From Ignavibacteria bacterium (lineage in GTDB: Bacteria; Bacteroidota; Ignavibacteria; OLB7), in the NCBI GenBank assembly GCA_020635205.1, contig JACKAE010000002.1, forward strand, positions 124,001 to 188,000: a stretch of DNA of 64,000 bases, read 5' to 3'. Both the position numbers and the translations under genes were made by a program. The stretch's first letter is position 1. The number at the start of each line of letters is the position of its first letter. The notes below the pieces were generated by a model. That model saw only the letters and a list, made by a program, of their open reading frames with translations. It was not told the DNA's origin and searched no databases. This document shows positions 15,355-24,841 of the stretch, piece after piece.

Positions 15355-17292
15355 ATGACTGTTGAACGTTTTGAATTTCAGACTGAAGCTCGTCAGATGC
15401 TCGATTTGATGATCCACTCAGTCTACTCGAACAAGGACATTTTTTTGCGGGAGCTGATCTCCAACGGTTCGGATGCGTTGGACAAACTTCGCGTTGAGTC
15501 GCTGACGAACGAGAAGGTGGTGATGCCATCGGAACCGAAGATTATCATCACGGCTGATAGGGAGGCTCGAATAATCTCAGTGCAGGACAATGGTATCGGG
15601 ATGAGTCGTGAGGAGATTATCGAGAACATCGGAACGATTGCGAAGTCGGGGACGAGAGAGTTTATGGCAACGCTCGCTGAGCGTAGAGAGCAGGGTGAGG
15701 CTGTCTCGGCGGAGTTGATCGGTCAGTTTGGCGTCGGATTCTACTCCGCCTTCATGGTGGCCGACCGAATGGAGTTGGTTACGCGGCGTGCTGGATCGGA
15801 CGAGGCCTGGAAGTGGGAGTCAACTGGCGACGGAACCTACACGCTCGAAGAGGCTTCGAAGGATGAGCCGGGAACGGTTGTGACCCTCCACTTGAAGGAG
15901 ACAAGCGAAGACCTTGACGACTACACGAGCGAGTGGAAGATCAAAAACATTGTGAAGCAATACTCTGACTTTGTCTCCTATCCGGTAACGATGTTGGTGG
16001 AGCGGGAGAAAGAGAGTGAAGTGAGTGAGGAGGGTGAAGAGGGAACAGAAAAGAGTACCGAAAAGGTTGTGACCGAGGAGACCCTGAACTCGATGAAGGC
16101 GATCTGGCGTCGCCGAGCTGAAGAGGTCGAGGAGAAGGAGCATAATGAGTTCTACCACAACGCCTTCTACGACCCAGCCGACCCGTTGAAGACAATCCAC
16201 CTGAAGGCAGAGGGGACGCAGGAGTACTATGCACTCCTCTACATTCCCTCGAACGCTCCCTACGATCTCTACATGCCGGAATCTGTCCGAGGTGTTCAGC
16301 TCTACGTGAAGCGTGTCTTCATTATGGATGATGCGAAGGAGTTGTTGCCAACTTGGCTCCGCTTTGTTCGGGGTGTTGTCGACTCGGAAGACCTGCCGCT
16401 GAACATCTCACGCGAAATCCTTCAGCAGAATCGTGCTATCCGGGCTATCCGCAATCGCTTGACGAAGAAGACCTTGGAGACCCTCAGCGAGATGTTGAAG
16501 AGTGATCGGGAGAAGTACTTGCAATTTTGGAATCAGTTCGGTCCAGTCTTGAAAGAAGGTCTGTTTCAAGACTATGAATATCAAAAGAACATTCTCGATG
16601 TGACCCTCTTCGACTCGACAAAGGCCGACGGAAAGAGAACGTTGGCGGAGTATATCGAGCAGATGCCGGAAGGGGAGAACGACATCTGGTATTTGGCTGG
16701 AGATGATCCATCGGTTGTTGCGAACTCTCCTCACCTTGAAGCGTTCCGGGAGAAGGGACAAGAAGTATTGTTGTTGTCTGATAGAATCGATCCAGTCTGG
16801 ACAAGCAACGTGCCGGAGTACGAGGGGAAGAAGTTCCGTTCGGTTGCCAGTGGTGATGTCGACCTTGCAGGGGAGGAGGAGAAGAAGGAGCGGGAGGAAG
16901 AGCGAAAGAAGAAGGCACAAGAACACGCACTTCTTCTAACACACTTAAAAGAGATTCTGCAAGAGAAAGTCAAGGAAGTACGGTTCAGCGGACGCCTAAC
17001 ATCTTCGCCAGCGATTGTAGTGAGTGACGAGGGAGAGATAAACCCACAGCTTGAGAAAATTATGCGGTCGATGGGGCAGGAGATGCCAAAGCAAAAGCGC
17101 GTGTTAGAACTGAATCCGAACCACGGTGTAGTGGAGAGAATGGGGAAGATATTCGAAGCAAAGCAAGATGATCCGTTGCTCGAAGACTATGCCCACCTTC
17201 TATACGGTGGCGCACTGATAGCCGAAGGGGAGATGCCACCCGATCCTGTTGGGTATGGAAAGTTGGTGGCGAAGTTGATGGCGGGGGAGTAA
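15355..17292 (+). CDS. htpG: Hsp90-family chaperone HtpG
   Basis: 645 residues, matching bacterial HtpG. The N-terminal ATPase domain (1-225) has the Bergerat fold motifs: FLRELISNGSDALDKLR (Asn/Asp for Mg-ATP), VQDNGIGMSREEII and GQFGVGFYSAFMVAD. A charged stretch at ~220-240 (EKESEVSEEGEEG) forms a short linker, then the middle domain with the catalytic Arg region (PLNISREILQQN) and a C-terminal dimerisation domain. Cytosolic, ATP-dependent folding and stress chaperone. It is monocistronic and ends before a strong 18-bp hairpin terminator. Start chosen at ATG 15355, giving MTVERFEFQTEARQML, the usual N terminus. Confidence 0.97.
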   Translation: MTVERFEFQTEARQMLDLMIHSVYSNKDIFLRELISNGSDALDKLRVESLTNEKVVMPSEPKIIITADREARIISVQDNGIGMSREEIIENIGTIAKSGTREFMATLAERREQGEAVSAELIGQFGVGFYSAFMVADRMELVTRRAGSDEAWKWESTGDGTYTLEEASKDEPGTVVTLHLKETSEDLDDYTSEWKIKNIVKQYSDFVSYPVTMLVEREKESEVSEEGEEGTEKSTEKVVTEETLNSMKAIWRRRAEEVEEKEHNEFYHNAFYDPADPLKTIHLKAEGTQEYYALLYIPSNAPYDLYMPESVRGVQLYVKRVFIMDDAKELLPTWLRFVRGVVDSEDLPLNISREILQQNRAIRAIRNRLTKKTLETLSEMLKSDREKYLQFWNQFGPVLKEGLFQDYEYQKNILDVTLFDSTKADGKRTLAEYIEQMPEGENDIWYLAGDDPSVVANSPHLEAFREKGQEVLLLSDRIDPVWTSNVPEYEGKKFRSVASGDVDLAGEEEKKEREEERKKKAQEHALLLTHLKEILQEKVKEVRFSGRLTSSPAIVVSDEGEINPQLEKIMRSMGQEMPKQKRVLELNPNHGVVERMGKIFEAKQDDPLLEDYAHLLYGGALIAEGEMPPDPVGYGKLVAKLMAGE

Positions 17293-17413
17293 GCTATGTG
17301 TTAGGCAAACCTCGCAAGTAGTTAGAGGAACCAATCGGCAATTATCTACCGGCAGTTTTATGCTATGTACGAATATCACTCCTAATTCTAACTTAGGATG
17401 CTCACTCATATTG

Positions 17414-17454
17414 AAGAAGGAGGGCGACTCAGTTTTTGAGTCGCCCTCCTTCTT
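17414..17454. terminator. Perfect 18-bp hairpin, bidirectional terminator
   Basis: AAGAAGGAGGGCGACTCA at 17414-17431 pairs perfectly with 17437-17454 around a five-base loop (GTTTT). It lies between the converging htpG and the adhesin-like gene and can serve both. The U-run is formed by the ends of the stem (TCTT), so it is not a textbook terminator. Confidence 0.8.
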
Positions 17455-17474
17455 ATTGGAGTAGTGGAGAGTAT

Positions 17475-20400
17475 CTAATTCCCACTAAAACTCAGTTGTA
17501 TCCACCTACCGACCGGAGGGGGAGTGTTGGAATTATTATCGTCGTCGTCTCCGTTATCCCAGAGTGCATTAGGATCCCAGATCAATGTGAGCATGTCAAA
17601 CTTCTGCATGTCTCTGTTAGCATCGCCGGAAAGTCGGATATAGTTCTTGGACTTCACTTTAAAGCCTTTCGTTCCTCGGTATTCGTTCCCATCTTCACCG
17701 ATACATTCAATAATCAGAATTTGCCCGGCTTGTAGACCAGAATCGAGCGTTACTTCACGATTTGTGGGCGTGCCGTCTGAAGCGATGCGAATGTATGATC
17801 GATTGCCGACAGTAACGTTGTAGACCGTAACGGTCGCCTTTCCTGCAGAACCGAAATCGGCAGGTTGGATAGCCAAAGCCCCGTTTACATCCAACGTAAC
17901 CACTGGAGAATCACTCGTATCGATCCCCACTCCGAGCTTTTCGGTCGTTTGGTTGTCGCCACGGTCATCCCACACACCAACAAGTGTGCTGAGCGTTTTC
18001 CACTGCGGTGTCCCAGAGCCTTGACTGGTTAGTACTTGATTGGGTGAACCAATTGAACCGTTAACTTTTAGGGTCGTTGATGAGTTAAGCTCTAACGTTC
18101 CAGTCACTTTCGTAACTCCCGATGAAGAAATCCCTATTCTTTCCACGCTGTTTGTTGCGATTGAGAGAGCCGATGCGTCGGATGTTCCAAGGAAATCTCC
18201 TGTTCCGATTCCAGAATTCCCTCCAACAATCCAGGCATCTGGTATTGCAAGTTCACTAATCGACTTCCATTCTGGTGTTGTATTTGCGCCATTACTGGTC
18301 AGTACTTGGTCGGCGTCACCTTCGTCCCCTGCTACGTAGAGTGGTGTTCCCGTACCAAGCGAAAGGCTTCCTGTCGTGGCAAGACCGCCAGTTACTGAGA
18401 GTCCATTGGCTATAGTTACTGCACCGTTTGATGCAATGGTTACCCGTTCCGTTCCGTTAGTTGCTAAAACAAGAGCGTTCGCGTCCGACGTACCCAAATA
18501 GTGCTGACCAGTTCCTGTGCCGGGGGATGTGTTTGCATTCCCTTCAAGCGACCAGGTGATGTCATTCAGATCTGTCCAGCTCATTGTTCCGTTCGCGCTA
18601 CTGGCTAGAAGTTCGCCGTCGTTGCTCGGGTATTCTCCCGGTAGTGTGTAAATCGTATGTCCATTATCTGCGTGATTTGTGTCCTGAGTCATGCTTGCCG
18701 GTGCTTTTAAGGCGATATAGTGGGGGATAGTGCTTGACGTGCCAGTATATGTGTAGTTGCCGTTGTTTGCTTCAAAGAATCGTAGCTCACGTGGCTTATT
18801 GTCGACGTTGCTGATCCACATATCTACGTTGCCGAAGTATGCAGTCTGTTTGTACAGCGAAACATCAGTTTGTGTAGGGGAAGAGGTATCACTTTCGCCG
18901 TTGAATCCGAAACTGTTCTCACCTACAATCAGGTAGCGTCCACCCGCAATTGCTGAACCTGGACCAGCTACTTGATTTTGCTCACCACCACTGACGGTAG
19001 AGTATTTGTCATCATCTGTTCTTGGCGTAAAGCCACCCCGCCCGACGATATTCCCACTACCTCCTCCAATTGTACCAAAATCATCTTCCACGTAGTTGTT
19101 ATTGCCACCAGCAACAGTCGCATAGTGGGCACTTGCTCGATTCACATTTCCTCCACCAACTGTCGACCCTGTGCCGGAAGCACTGTTATCGTTGCCACCC
19201 CCAACGGTTGCAAAAGATAAGCTGGCTGAATTGCTGAATCCTCCTCCGACAGTAGTGTGTGCGGCGGAGGCTGAATTCTCTTCACCACCACTTACGGTAG
19301 CGTGCGTTGCACTTGCCGTGTTGTTTTCACCACCACCAACCGTTGCGTGGGAAGCGTCGGTTGCATTGCCGTTGTTTGTTCCAACACTGTTGCTATCTCC
19401 TCCCCCAATTGTACCGTGCTCGTCGAAGATGGTATGGCCTTCACCGCCACTAATCGTGCCGAAGTCTCCATTGGCGAAGTTGCCGAGGCCACCTCCAATC
19501 GTACCGTGTGAGCCTACCGATCCGTTGGAAACTCCTACACTGTTGTTCTGTCCACCACCAATAGTTCCCCTCTGAATAAACACATTGTTGTTATCGCCAC
19601 CGCCAACAGTTCCCTGTCCTGCCGCAACATTGTTGAGAAAACCACCACCAACAGTCGACTGTAGTGCTTGCGCTCTGTTGTCATTTCCACCACCAATTGT
19701 TGATTCTGCTCCTGTTGCTGCGTTGTCAATGCCGCCCCCAACTGTTGCGTGCTGGGCATCAGTCATTCCACCGAGGGGAACTTGAGTCCCAAGGAAGTTG
19801 TTCCCTGCTTGGTTGCGTTGTCCTCCGCCAATAGTTCCATAATCGTCGGAGACGTAGTTGCTATCACCTCCTCCAATCGAAGCAAAACTCCCTTCAGAGA
19901 AATTCCCTCGTCCGCCGGCAACAGCGGCATAGTCAGAAACTATTGGAGTATTACCGGCAAACGTACCGGTGTGCCCTGTTTGATTACCGCGGCCACCTGC
20001 AATTGTTCCCCACGAATCTTCTGCAGTGTTAGCTTGTCCTCCACCAATTGTTGAGATGGCTGCCCCAAAATTCACAGTGTTGCTGTCCCCACCACCAATT
20101 GTAGCGTGATTGGCAGTAGGATTCGTCGTGTTGTCCTCTCCTCCTCCGATAGTTGCATGATTTGCTTGCGTCCGATTGTTCTGCCCTCCGCTAACTGTTG
20201 AATGATTTACGATAGCTTGATTACTCTGCCCACCACCGACAGTTGAGTGATCTGCTTGCGCTCGATTAAACTGCCCTCCCCCTACCGTGGCATATGAGTC
20301 ATCTGAAGTGCTTGCAGTGCTTGCTCCACCGGCAACGTTGCTGTCGCCTCCCCCAATCGTGCCAAAATTATCGAGCACTCTATTCGGGTTCCCAGCTTGT

Positions 20401-21275
20401 CCACCACCACCTATCGTTGCTCCTTCGATGGCACTTCCTCGACCTGGAACGTTCCCTTGGAATCCACCAATAAGATTTGGGCTGTTAGTCTGTGGGTCGA
20501 AGAGCATTACCCGCCTATCTCCTGATGTCGTGCTAGTGTTCGAGGCATTAACGTGAATTTCCAACTCTACCTGATCGTTTGTTCCTACATAGTGTGTTCC
20601 CGGAGTTGTACCACTATTACCGTTTTCGGCCCAGGGGATAACCACACCGCCAGAATTTGTGTCACCCGTCTGCGTCCGATTCCCCTTCTTGCCTGAACTC
20701 CCAACAAATTGATTGCTCAACCCAATCTGCACTCCCTGCGTTACCGGATCATATTGCAAGTCAATCCCGTTCCCTCCGGTCAGGTTGAAGGGCGTTCCCC
20801 GTCCGGTCACCTTCTCTCCGTTAATTGTGATTGCGGAGACATATTCTGTCCCGATCTTCTCGGCAGTTACCGAGCCATCAGGAATTGTGAGTGCGTAGGG
20901 TGATGCACTTAGGAGTGTACGCGGATTCATCTCCGCGTTCTCCCCAACCTGTACGCCGAGCCAGAGGCTACGCCCCATTGTTGAGGCATCGGGAAGAGGA
21001 AATGCTCCCGACCCTAAGTCGGCACTGAACAGACCTCGATCGATCTGCGTGGCGTAGGTTCCCTCCCAAATCACTTCTCTTCCCTCAGCGTCGCCGTAGA
21101 GACGGAAGGTGATCTGGTATTCTCCAGAAGGGGAACCGGTTGCTGAGGAGAGAACTCCTTGGTAAGTGATGATCCGAGGGACATCGCCCCTCCCTCGTTC
21201 TTGAGCTGATAGTCCTAACGTTGTCAAGATGCCGAGCAGTAGTGCTACAGCGATACGAATAGTAGTTTTTTTCAT
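17475..21275 (-). CDS. Large secreted protein with ~28 TxGGGxxNxA repeats (YadA-head-like)
   Basis: 1266 residues from ATG 21275 (MKKTTIRIAVALLLGILTTL gives a clean signal peptide ending SAQ; the frame extends 10 residues further upstream). Residues ~30-130 form a domain found at the start of many FCB surface proteins (RIITYQGVLSSATGSPSGEY, then FRLYGDAEG). From ~280 to ~790 there are about 28 repeats of a 15-residue unit [AGST]T[IV]GGGxxNxAxxxx with occasional longer inserts, like the trimeric head of YadA-type adhesins. After that come two long repeats around LGTSDANALVLATNGTERV and a C-terminal beta domain. No YadA membrane anchor and no type IX sorting domain were seen at the C terminus, so the route to the surface is unclear. 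The type IX substrate gene lies just upstream on the same strand. Confidence 0.85.
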   Translation of the reverse strand: MKKTTIRIAVALLLGILTTLGLSAQERGRGDVPRIITYQGVLSSATGSPSGEYQITFRLYGDAEGREVIWEGTYATQIDRGLFSADLGSGAFPLPDASTMGRSLWLGVQVGENAEMNPRTLLSASPYALTIPDGSVTAEKIGTEYVSAITINGEKVTGRGTPFNLTGGNGIDLQYDPVTQGVQIGLSNQFVGSSGKKGNRTQTGDTNSGGVVIPWAENGNSGTTPGTHYVGTNDQVELEIHVNASNTSTTSGDRRVMLFDPQTNSPNLIGGFQGNVPGRGSAIEGATIGGGGQAGNPNRVLDNFGTIGGGDSNVAGGASTASTSDDSYATVGGGQFNRAQADHSTVGGGQSNQAIVNHSTVSGGQNNRTQANHATIGGGEDNTTNPTANHATIGGGDSNTVNFGAAISTIGGGQANTAEDSWGTIAGGRGNQTGHTGTFAGNTPIVSDYAAVAGGRGNFSEGSFASIGGGDSNYVSDDYGTIGGGQRNQAGNNFLGTQVPLGGMTDAQHATVGGGIDNAATGAESTIGGGNDNRAQALQSTVGGGFLNNVAAGQGTVGGGDNNNVFIQRGTIGGGQNNSVGVSNGSVGSHGTIGGGLGNFANGDFGTISGGEGHTIFDEHGTIGGGDSNSVGTNNGNATDASHATVGGGENNTASATHATVSGGEENSASAAHTTVGGGFSNSASLSFATVGGGNDNSASGTGSTVGGGNVNRASAHYATVAGGNNNYVEDDFGTIGGGSGNIVGRGGFTPRTDDDKYSTVSGGEQNQVAGPGSAIAGGRYLIVGENSFGFNGESDTSSPTQTDVSLYKQTAYFGNVDMWISNVDNKPRELRFFEANNGNYTYTGTSSTIPHYIALKAPASMTQDTNHADNGHTIYTLPGEYPSNDGELLASSANGTMSWTDLNDITWSLEGNANTSPGTGTGQHYLGTSDANALVLATNGTERVTIASNGAVTIANGLSVTGGLATTGSLSLGTGTPLYVAGDEGDADQVLTSNGANTTPEWKSISELAIPDAWIVGGNSGIGTGDFLGTSDASALSIATNSVERIGISSSGVTKVTGTLELNSSTTLKVNGSIGSPNQVLTSQGSGTPQWKTLSTLVGVWDDRGDNQTTEKLGVGIDTSDSPVVTLDVNGALAIQPADFGSAGKATVTVYNVTVGNRSYIRIASDGTPTNREVTLDSGLQAGQILIIECIGEDGNEYRGTKGFKVKSKNYIRLSGDANRDMQKFDMLTLIWDPNALWDNGDDDDNNSNTPPPVGRWIQLSFSGN

Positions 21276-21374
21276 GGCGGTTATACTAAAATTTGTGTTC
21301 GTCAAAAAGTTCTACGAATTCCGTGTGTGATCTCTTCTTCTACACTCTGATAGTTGCTGTTGAGTGAGAAGGAG

Positions 21375-21956
21375 TTATCGGACGAAGGAGATAATCTCTC
21401 GATAGGTTGTTGCCTCAGCCGTTGATCCTGATGGAGAGATTGTTAGAAGGCAGAGGTAGAAGCCAGTGGCTGCTAAGTCGCCGGAAGCATCTTCACCATT
21501 CCAGTCGTTCTTGTAGCTGCCCGGCTGTAGTTCCTCGTTTACGATGGGGCGGACAAGCTGACCCGACATATCGTAGATCGAGAGATTGACCAGACTTTGA
21601 TCGCTGATAGAATAGCGTATCTCTGTGGAGAGATTGAACGGGTTAGGAAAATTCTGTAGTGCAGCTTCTGAGGAAGCAACGTCGCTGTTGATAGTAATCT
21701 GCGAAGTCGCTCGTTCTATCGGAAGCCAGAACCCGTGGCCGAGTTCTATACTTTCCCAGAATGTCATTCCTACTGTCGACTGTCCAACTGTACCCTGTAG
21801 TCTCCACTCGCCATCAGTTGCAGCAGTTCCTCCTCCCGTGCCAATCACAGCCCGAATTGGAGTAGCCGAACCTCTGCTCTGTCCTGAGCTGATCTGAGGG
21901 ATCAGAACAATCAGGACAGGAAGTAGCCGGAGAAGAACAGAATGTTTTCTCATCAT
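21375..21956 (-). CDS. Secreted protein with type IX secretion C-terminal sorting domain
   Basis: 193 residues from ATG 21956; a second ATG lies three bases later, and AGAGGTG precedes them. A signal peptide (LLRLLPVLIVLIPQISSGQS) leads into a ~95-residue domain (VIGTGGGTAATDGEWRLQGT, then GQSTVGM and GFWLP) seen in other FCB secreted proteins. The C-terminal ~85 residues are a classic type A sorting domain: LQNFPNPFNLSTEIRYSI, SIYDMSGQLVRPIVNEELQP, GSYKNDWNGEDASG and a final YREIISFVR. It should be exported across the outer membrane by the type IX system and attached or released. It is read in the same direction as the large repeat protein 99 bases downstream. Confidence 0.9.
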   Translation of the reverse strand: MMRKHSVLLRLLPVLIVLIPQISSGQSRGSATPIRAVIGTGGGTAATDGEWRLQGTVGQSTVGMTFWESIELGHGFWLPIERATSQITINSDVASSEAALQNFPNPFNLSTEIRYSISDQSLVNLSIYDMSGQLVRPIVNEELQPGSYKNDWNGEDASGDLAATGFYLCLLTISPSGSTAEATTYREIISFVR

Positions 21957-22183
21957 AACACCTCTGATGTTTGTGTTCAGATAATTCAGTTCGAGTCCTC
22001 CCGCTGGCTGAAAATGGTTCGTCGACAGAACCTTTCCAGTCAGTGGTGTATGACTCACCATAATGATTGAGGTATGGGGGGGCGAGGAAACTCTGCGCGG
22101 AGATGTGGCATACCCATCTACCGATATCAAACAGACTGAGGGTTCGATATACGGTTGCTCACGATCGAAAGGTAGAGTTCACG

Positions 22184-22291
22184 ATGAAGGAAGAAAAACC
22201 AGAATTCTCGATTGTGGGCAAGTCTACCGTGAGTCGTACCTTACCCGAAGTGGAGGCTGAGGCAAAAAAACGACCAATTCCAAAGAATTAA
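22184..22291 (+). CDS. Small basic/acidic peptide ORF (35 residues), tentative
   Basis: Reads MKEEKPEFSIVGKSTVSRTL and ends KKRPIPKN. The start is preceded by AAAGGTAGAG, a fair ribosome site, and the stop is 16 bases before the next gene, so it could be translated as the first gene of that unit. The open frame continues upstream without a better start. No family recognised; coding status is uncertain. Confidence 0.35.
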   Translation: MKEEKPEFSIVGKSTVSRTLPEVEAEAKKRPIPKN

Positions 22292-22307
22292 CCAGGAGAA
22301 AAGTCGG

Positions 22308-23897
22308 ATGTCCAGAACTCCTTCAATCGATCTCTTCGATCTGATTAAGTCGATGACCAAATCGGAAAAGCGTTACTTCAAACTCTACGCTACCCGACAC
22401 TCTACCGCAGGGAAGAATAACTACGTTATCCTGTTCGACGCTATCGACAAACAGCAGGTCTATAACGAGGAAAGTCTGCGGCAACAGAACCCTTCGCTCC
22501 AGTCCACCAACTTCCGGAGCATGAAATCCTACCTCTACGAGTTGATTTTGCGAAGTCTTCGTTCAGGATCAACCGGAGTTTTCCCAAAGGTGAGACATCA
22601 GATTGATGACGCACAAATTCTGATCCACAAGAAGCTCTACAAGCAGGCAACTCGTATGCTTGAGCGAGCGATGAAGCTGGCGAAAGATGAAGGACACTTA
22701 GTTCTCGGTCTCGACATCCTATTGAACCTTAGTTCTCTCAAGATTCGCCTTGAAGAGACCAATTCGTTAGAGCGGCACGAAGAATTGCACGCGATAACGC
22801 TCACTGTGCTCAACACACTCCGGCAGAACGTGGAGTACTACGATCTCTTCATGCGGATGCACTACTTGCAGCTTCAAGTGAGCTTTGTCCACAACCCAGA
22901 AGAGTTAGAACAACTACGGGATATTCTCGACAGTCCACTCTTGAGCGATCCGTCGATTCCTCAATCATTCTTCTCTCGAATGCAGTTCCACGAGGTGTTG
23001 CAGCGTGGATGTTATATGGTGCGCGATTATCAGGGGTGTTACGAGCATAATTTGAAGAAGGTGGAGTTGTTTGAGAACGAGCCGGGGCAATTGCGGACAT
23101 TGATGTACGAGTACGTTTACGCATATGGCAATCTGCTGATGCTCTCCCTGAAGCTGCGTCGGTACGATGAGTTCGATCAACGCCTTGCTCGATTGAAGAG
23201 TCAGGATCGACCCGACCATTCCCACCGTGTCGATCTGTTGATGAACATCCACTACGTTGAACTTGCCTCTCTGGTAAAGCGGGGCAAGTTTGCTGAAGCC
23301 GTTGAAGTAATCGAACCAATTACGCAGTTCCTCGACGAGTATAGCGGAGAGTTGGAGGTTTCAGTGATCCTTACCTTCTATATCGGCTTTGCCTTCATTC
23401 AACTTATTGTCGGGAACTATCGGGAAACTCTCTATTGGATCGGACAGATTATTAACTATCCCCACATTGGCAAGTATGGACAGTTCGAAGAGTCGGCTCG
23501 GCTGTTGAACATGATGAGCTATATGGAGCTGGAGGATGATCGTGCGCTGGAGTCGGCAATCCGAAGTACCTATCGTTTTCTGAAGCGGAAAGATTGGTTG
23601 CAGGAATACCAAAAGGTGATTCTCAGGTTCCTTCGCCTTGTCTCCACAACAATCGACTATGAAGAGCTTCGGGAGCGACTTCGATCTTTCCGCGAGGAGT
23701 TGTTAGCTCTGGAAGAGAGTGGAGAGCTACAGATTGCCGAGGTCTACCAGTTCAACTTACTCCTTTGGCTTCGGGCAAAGGTTGAGAGGCGTTCCTACCT
23801 TGAACTGTTGCGGATCGAAGAGATGGAAGCCACGCGGGAACAACGTTCGTCGGTGTTGGAAGATGAGAGTGTGGGAGTCGAGAGTGAGAGAGTATGA
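22308..23897 (+). CDS. Helical-repeat (TPR-like) protein of unknown function
   Basis: 529 residues, almost entirely alpha-helical. The N terminus (LFDLIKSMTKSEKRYFKLYA) is a conserved opening of a family seen in Bacteroidota, and the helix pairs that follow (KLYKQATRMLERAMKLAKDE, KRGKFAEAVEVIEPI) have TPR spacing. The body is rich in Leu/Arg/Glu. There is no signal peptide, so it is cytosolic. No enzymatic motif. Its role is unknown; helical-repeat proteins of this size commonly hold partner proteins together. AGGAGAAAAGTCGG precedes the ATG. It is followed by a gag-rich low-complexity tail and the convergent ruvC. Confidence 0.75.
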   Translation: MSRTPSIDLFDLIKSMTKSEKRYFKLYATRHSTAGKNNYVILFDAIDKQQVYNEESLRQQNPSLQSTNFRSMKSYLYELILRSLRSGSTGVFPKVRHQIDDAQILIHKKLYKQATRMLERAMKLAKDEGHLVLGLDILLNLSSLKIRLEETNSLERHEELHAITLTVLNTLRQNVEYYDLFMRMHYLQLQVSFVHNPEELEQLRDILDSPLLSDPSIPQSFFSRMQFHEVLQRGCYMVRDYQGCYEHNLKKVELFENEPGQLRTLMYEYVYAYGNLLMLSLKLRRYDEFDQRLARLKSQDRPDHSHRVDLLMNIHYVELASLVKRGKFAEAVEVIEPITQFLDEYSGELEVSVILTFYIGFAFIQLIVGNYRETLYWIGQIINYPHIGKYGQFEESARLLNMMSYMELEDDRALESAIRSTYRFLKRKDWLQEYQKVILRFLRLVSTTIDYEELRERLRSFREELLALEESGELQIAEVYQFNLLLWLRAKVERRSYLELLRIEEMEATREQRSSVLEDESVGVESERV

Positions 23898-23934
23898 GGG
23901 TCGAGAGTGAAAGAGTCGGGAGTGAGAGAGTTGT

Positions 23935-24474
23935 TTACTTGCCTACTCTTTCTGGGTTCTCCTCTACGAATTGTCGCCAACTCTTTACTCGTGCTCGCGG
24001 ACGGGAGAGCTTCGAGCCGTGGCAGAGAGCTACCCCCAATGCGTCGGTGGCATCTAAAGGGAATTCGTCGCTCTCCTTCAGCTTCAGAAGTGCTCGCACC
24101 ATGTAGGCAACCTGTTCCTTGCTCGCGTTACCGTGGCCGACAACCGACTGCTTCACCTCGCGTGGAGAGTATTCCGACGTTGGCACTTCACGTAATGCCG
24201 CCGCTAAAATTGAAACACCCCGGGCGTGCCCCAGCTTCAGCGTAGACTGCACGTTCTTCGAGTAGAATGCCGACTCGATGGCGAACTCGTCTGGCATTGT
24301 TCGCTCAATCACCTCCATTAAGCCTATGTGAATTTGGCGCAGGCGCAACGGCATCAAAACCTTTGCTCCGGTTTTGATGATCCCGCAGTCAACGAGCGTA
24401 AATTTTTTTCCCACGCAGTCGATTACCCCATAACCAGTAATTAACGTGCCGGGATCAACTCCCATGATTCGCAT
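23935..24474 (-). CDS. ruvC: Holliday junction resolvase RuvC
   Basis: 179 residues, normal size. The four catalytic acidic residues are in place: Asp7 in MGVDPGT, Glu67 in DEFAIESAFYSKN, and Asp141 and Asp144 in PLDATDALGVALCH. The DNA-binding loop motif SPREVKQSVVGHGNASKEQV is intact. The enzyme resolves Holliday junctions with RuvAB during recombination and repair. ruvA and ruvB are not in the window, so the gene is apart from its partners here. Starts at ATG 24474 (MRIMGVDPGT), and ends facing the helical-repeat gene 37 bases away. Confidence 0.97.
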   Translation of the reverse strand: MRIMGVDPGTLITGYGVIDCVGKKFTLVDCGIIKTGAKVLMPLRLRQIHIGLMEVIERTMPDEFAIESAFYSKNVQSTLKLGHARGVSILAAALREVPTSEYSPREVKQSVVGHGNASKEQVAYMVRALLKLKESDEFPLDATDALGVALCHGSKLSRPRARVKSWRQFVEENPERVGK

Positions 24475-24592
24475 ATCCTATTTCCTCTCTTGTTTGCATG
24501 ATAATACGGCGAGATTGGAGAGGGGACAAGAGGGCAAATGGCATTTCGGTTTCATCCTTTGAACAATTGTTGAGGGAATAACCCACTTGATT

Positions 24593-24699
24593 AACACCCC
24601 GATTTATCGGGGTGTTCGGAAGCATCAGCAGGGGGGAAAACGGCTTCAAGCCGTTTCGCGCCCGGTTCCTCTTCACTTCCCCCGACTGGAAGTCGGGGG
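24593..24699. repeat. Cluster of three perfect palindromes
   Basis: Three short inverted repeats in a row: AACACCCCGAT-TT-ATCGGGGTGTT (24593-24616), AAACGGCTT-C-AAGCCGTTT (24638-24656) and CCCCCGACT-GGA-AGTCGGGGG (24679-24699). The same types recur at 10766-10832, 25511-25533 and 54690-55000. These resemble REP-like or transposase-associated palindromes. 24475-24592 before it and 24700-24780 after it show nothing else. Confidence 0.8.
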
Positions 24700-24780
24700 G
24701 TACTGAGAGTTCCTATTTACATCTAATCGCTCCGACCTATAATCTCTCCCGCATTTGAATTCTGCCGAGCTCGTATATAC

Positions 24781-24819
24781 GAACAAAGGCTCCCGAACGA
24801 TATCGGAAGCCTTTTGTTC
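24781..24819 (-). terminator. Hairpin terminator for the small secreted protein gene
   Basis: GAACAAAGGCT at 24781-24791 pairs with AGCCTTTTGTTC at 24808-24819 (one bulged base), with an inner CCGA/TCGG stem. It lies just downstream of the minus-strand gene at 24842-25216. Confidence 0.65.
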
Positions 24820-24841
24820 TCAACAATAATGTGGTAGTCCG

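Noticed and set aside
15355..15400. Heat-shock CIRCE-type operator ahead of htpG
   Set aside because: I looked for the inverted TTAGCACTC motif and did not see it.
17414..17454. A riboswitch or small RNA
   Set aside because: A single perfect 18-bp hairpin between converging genes is most simply a terminator.
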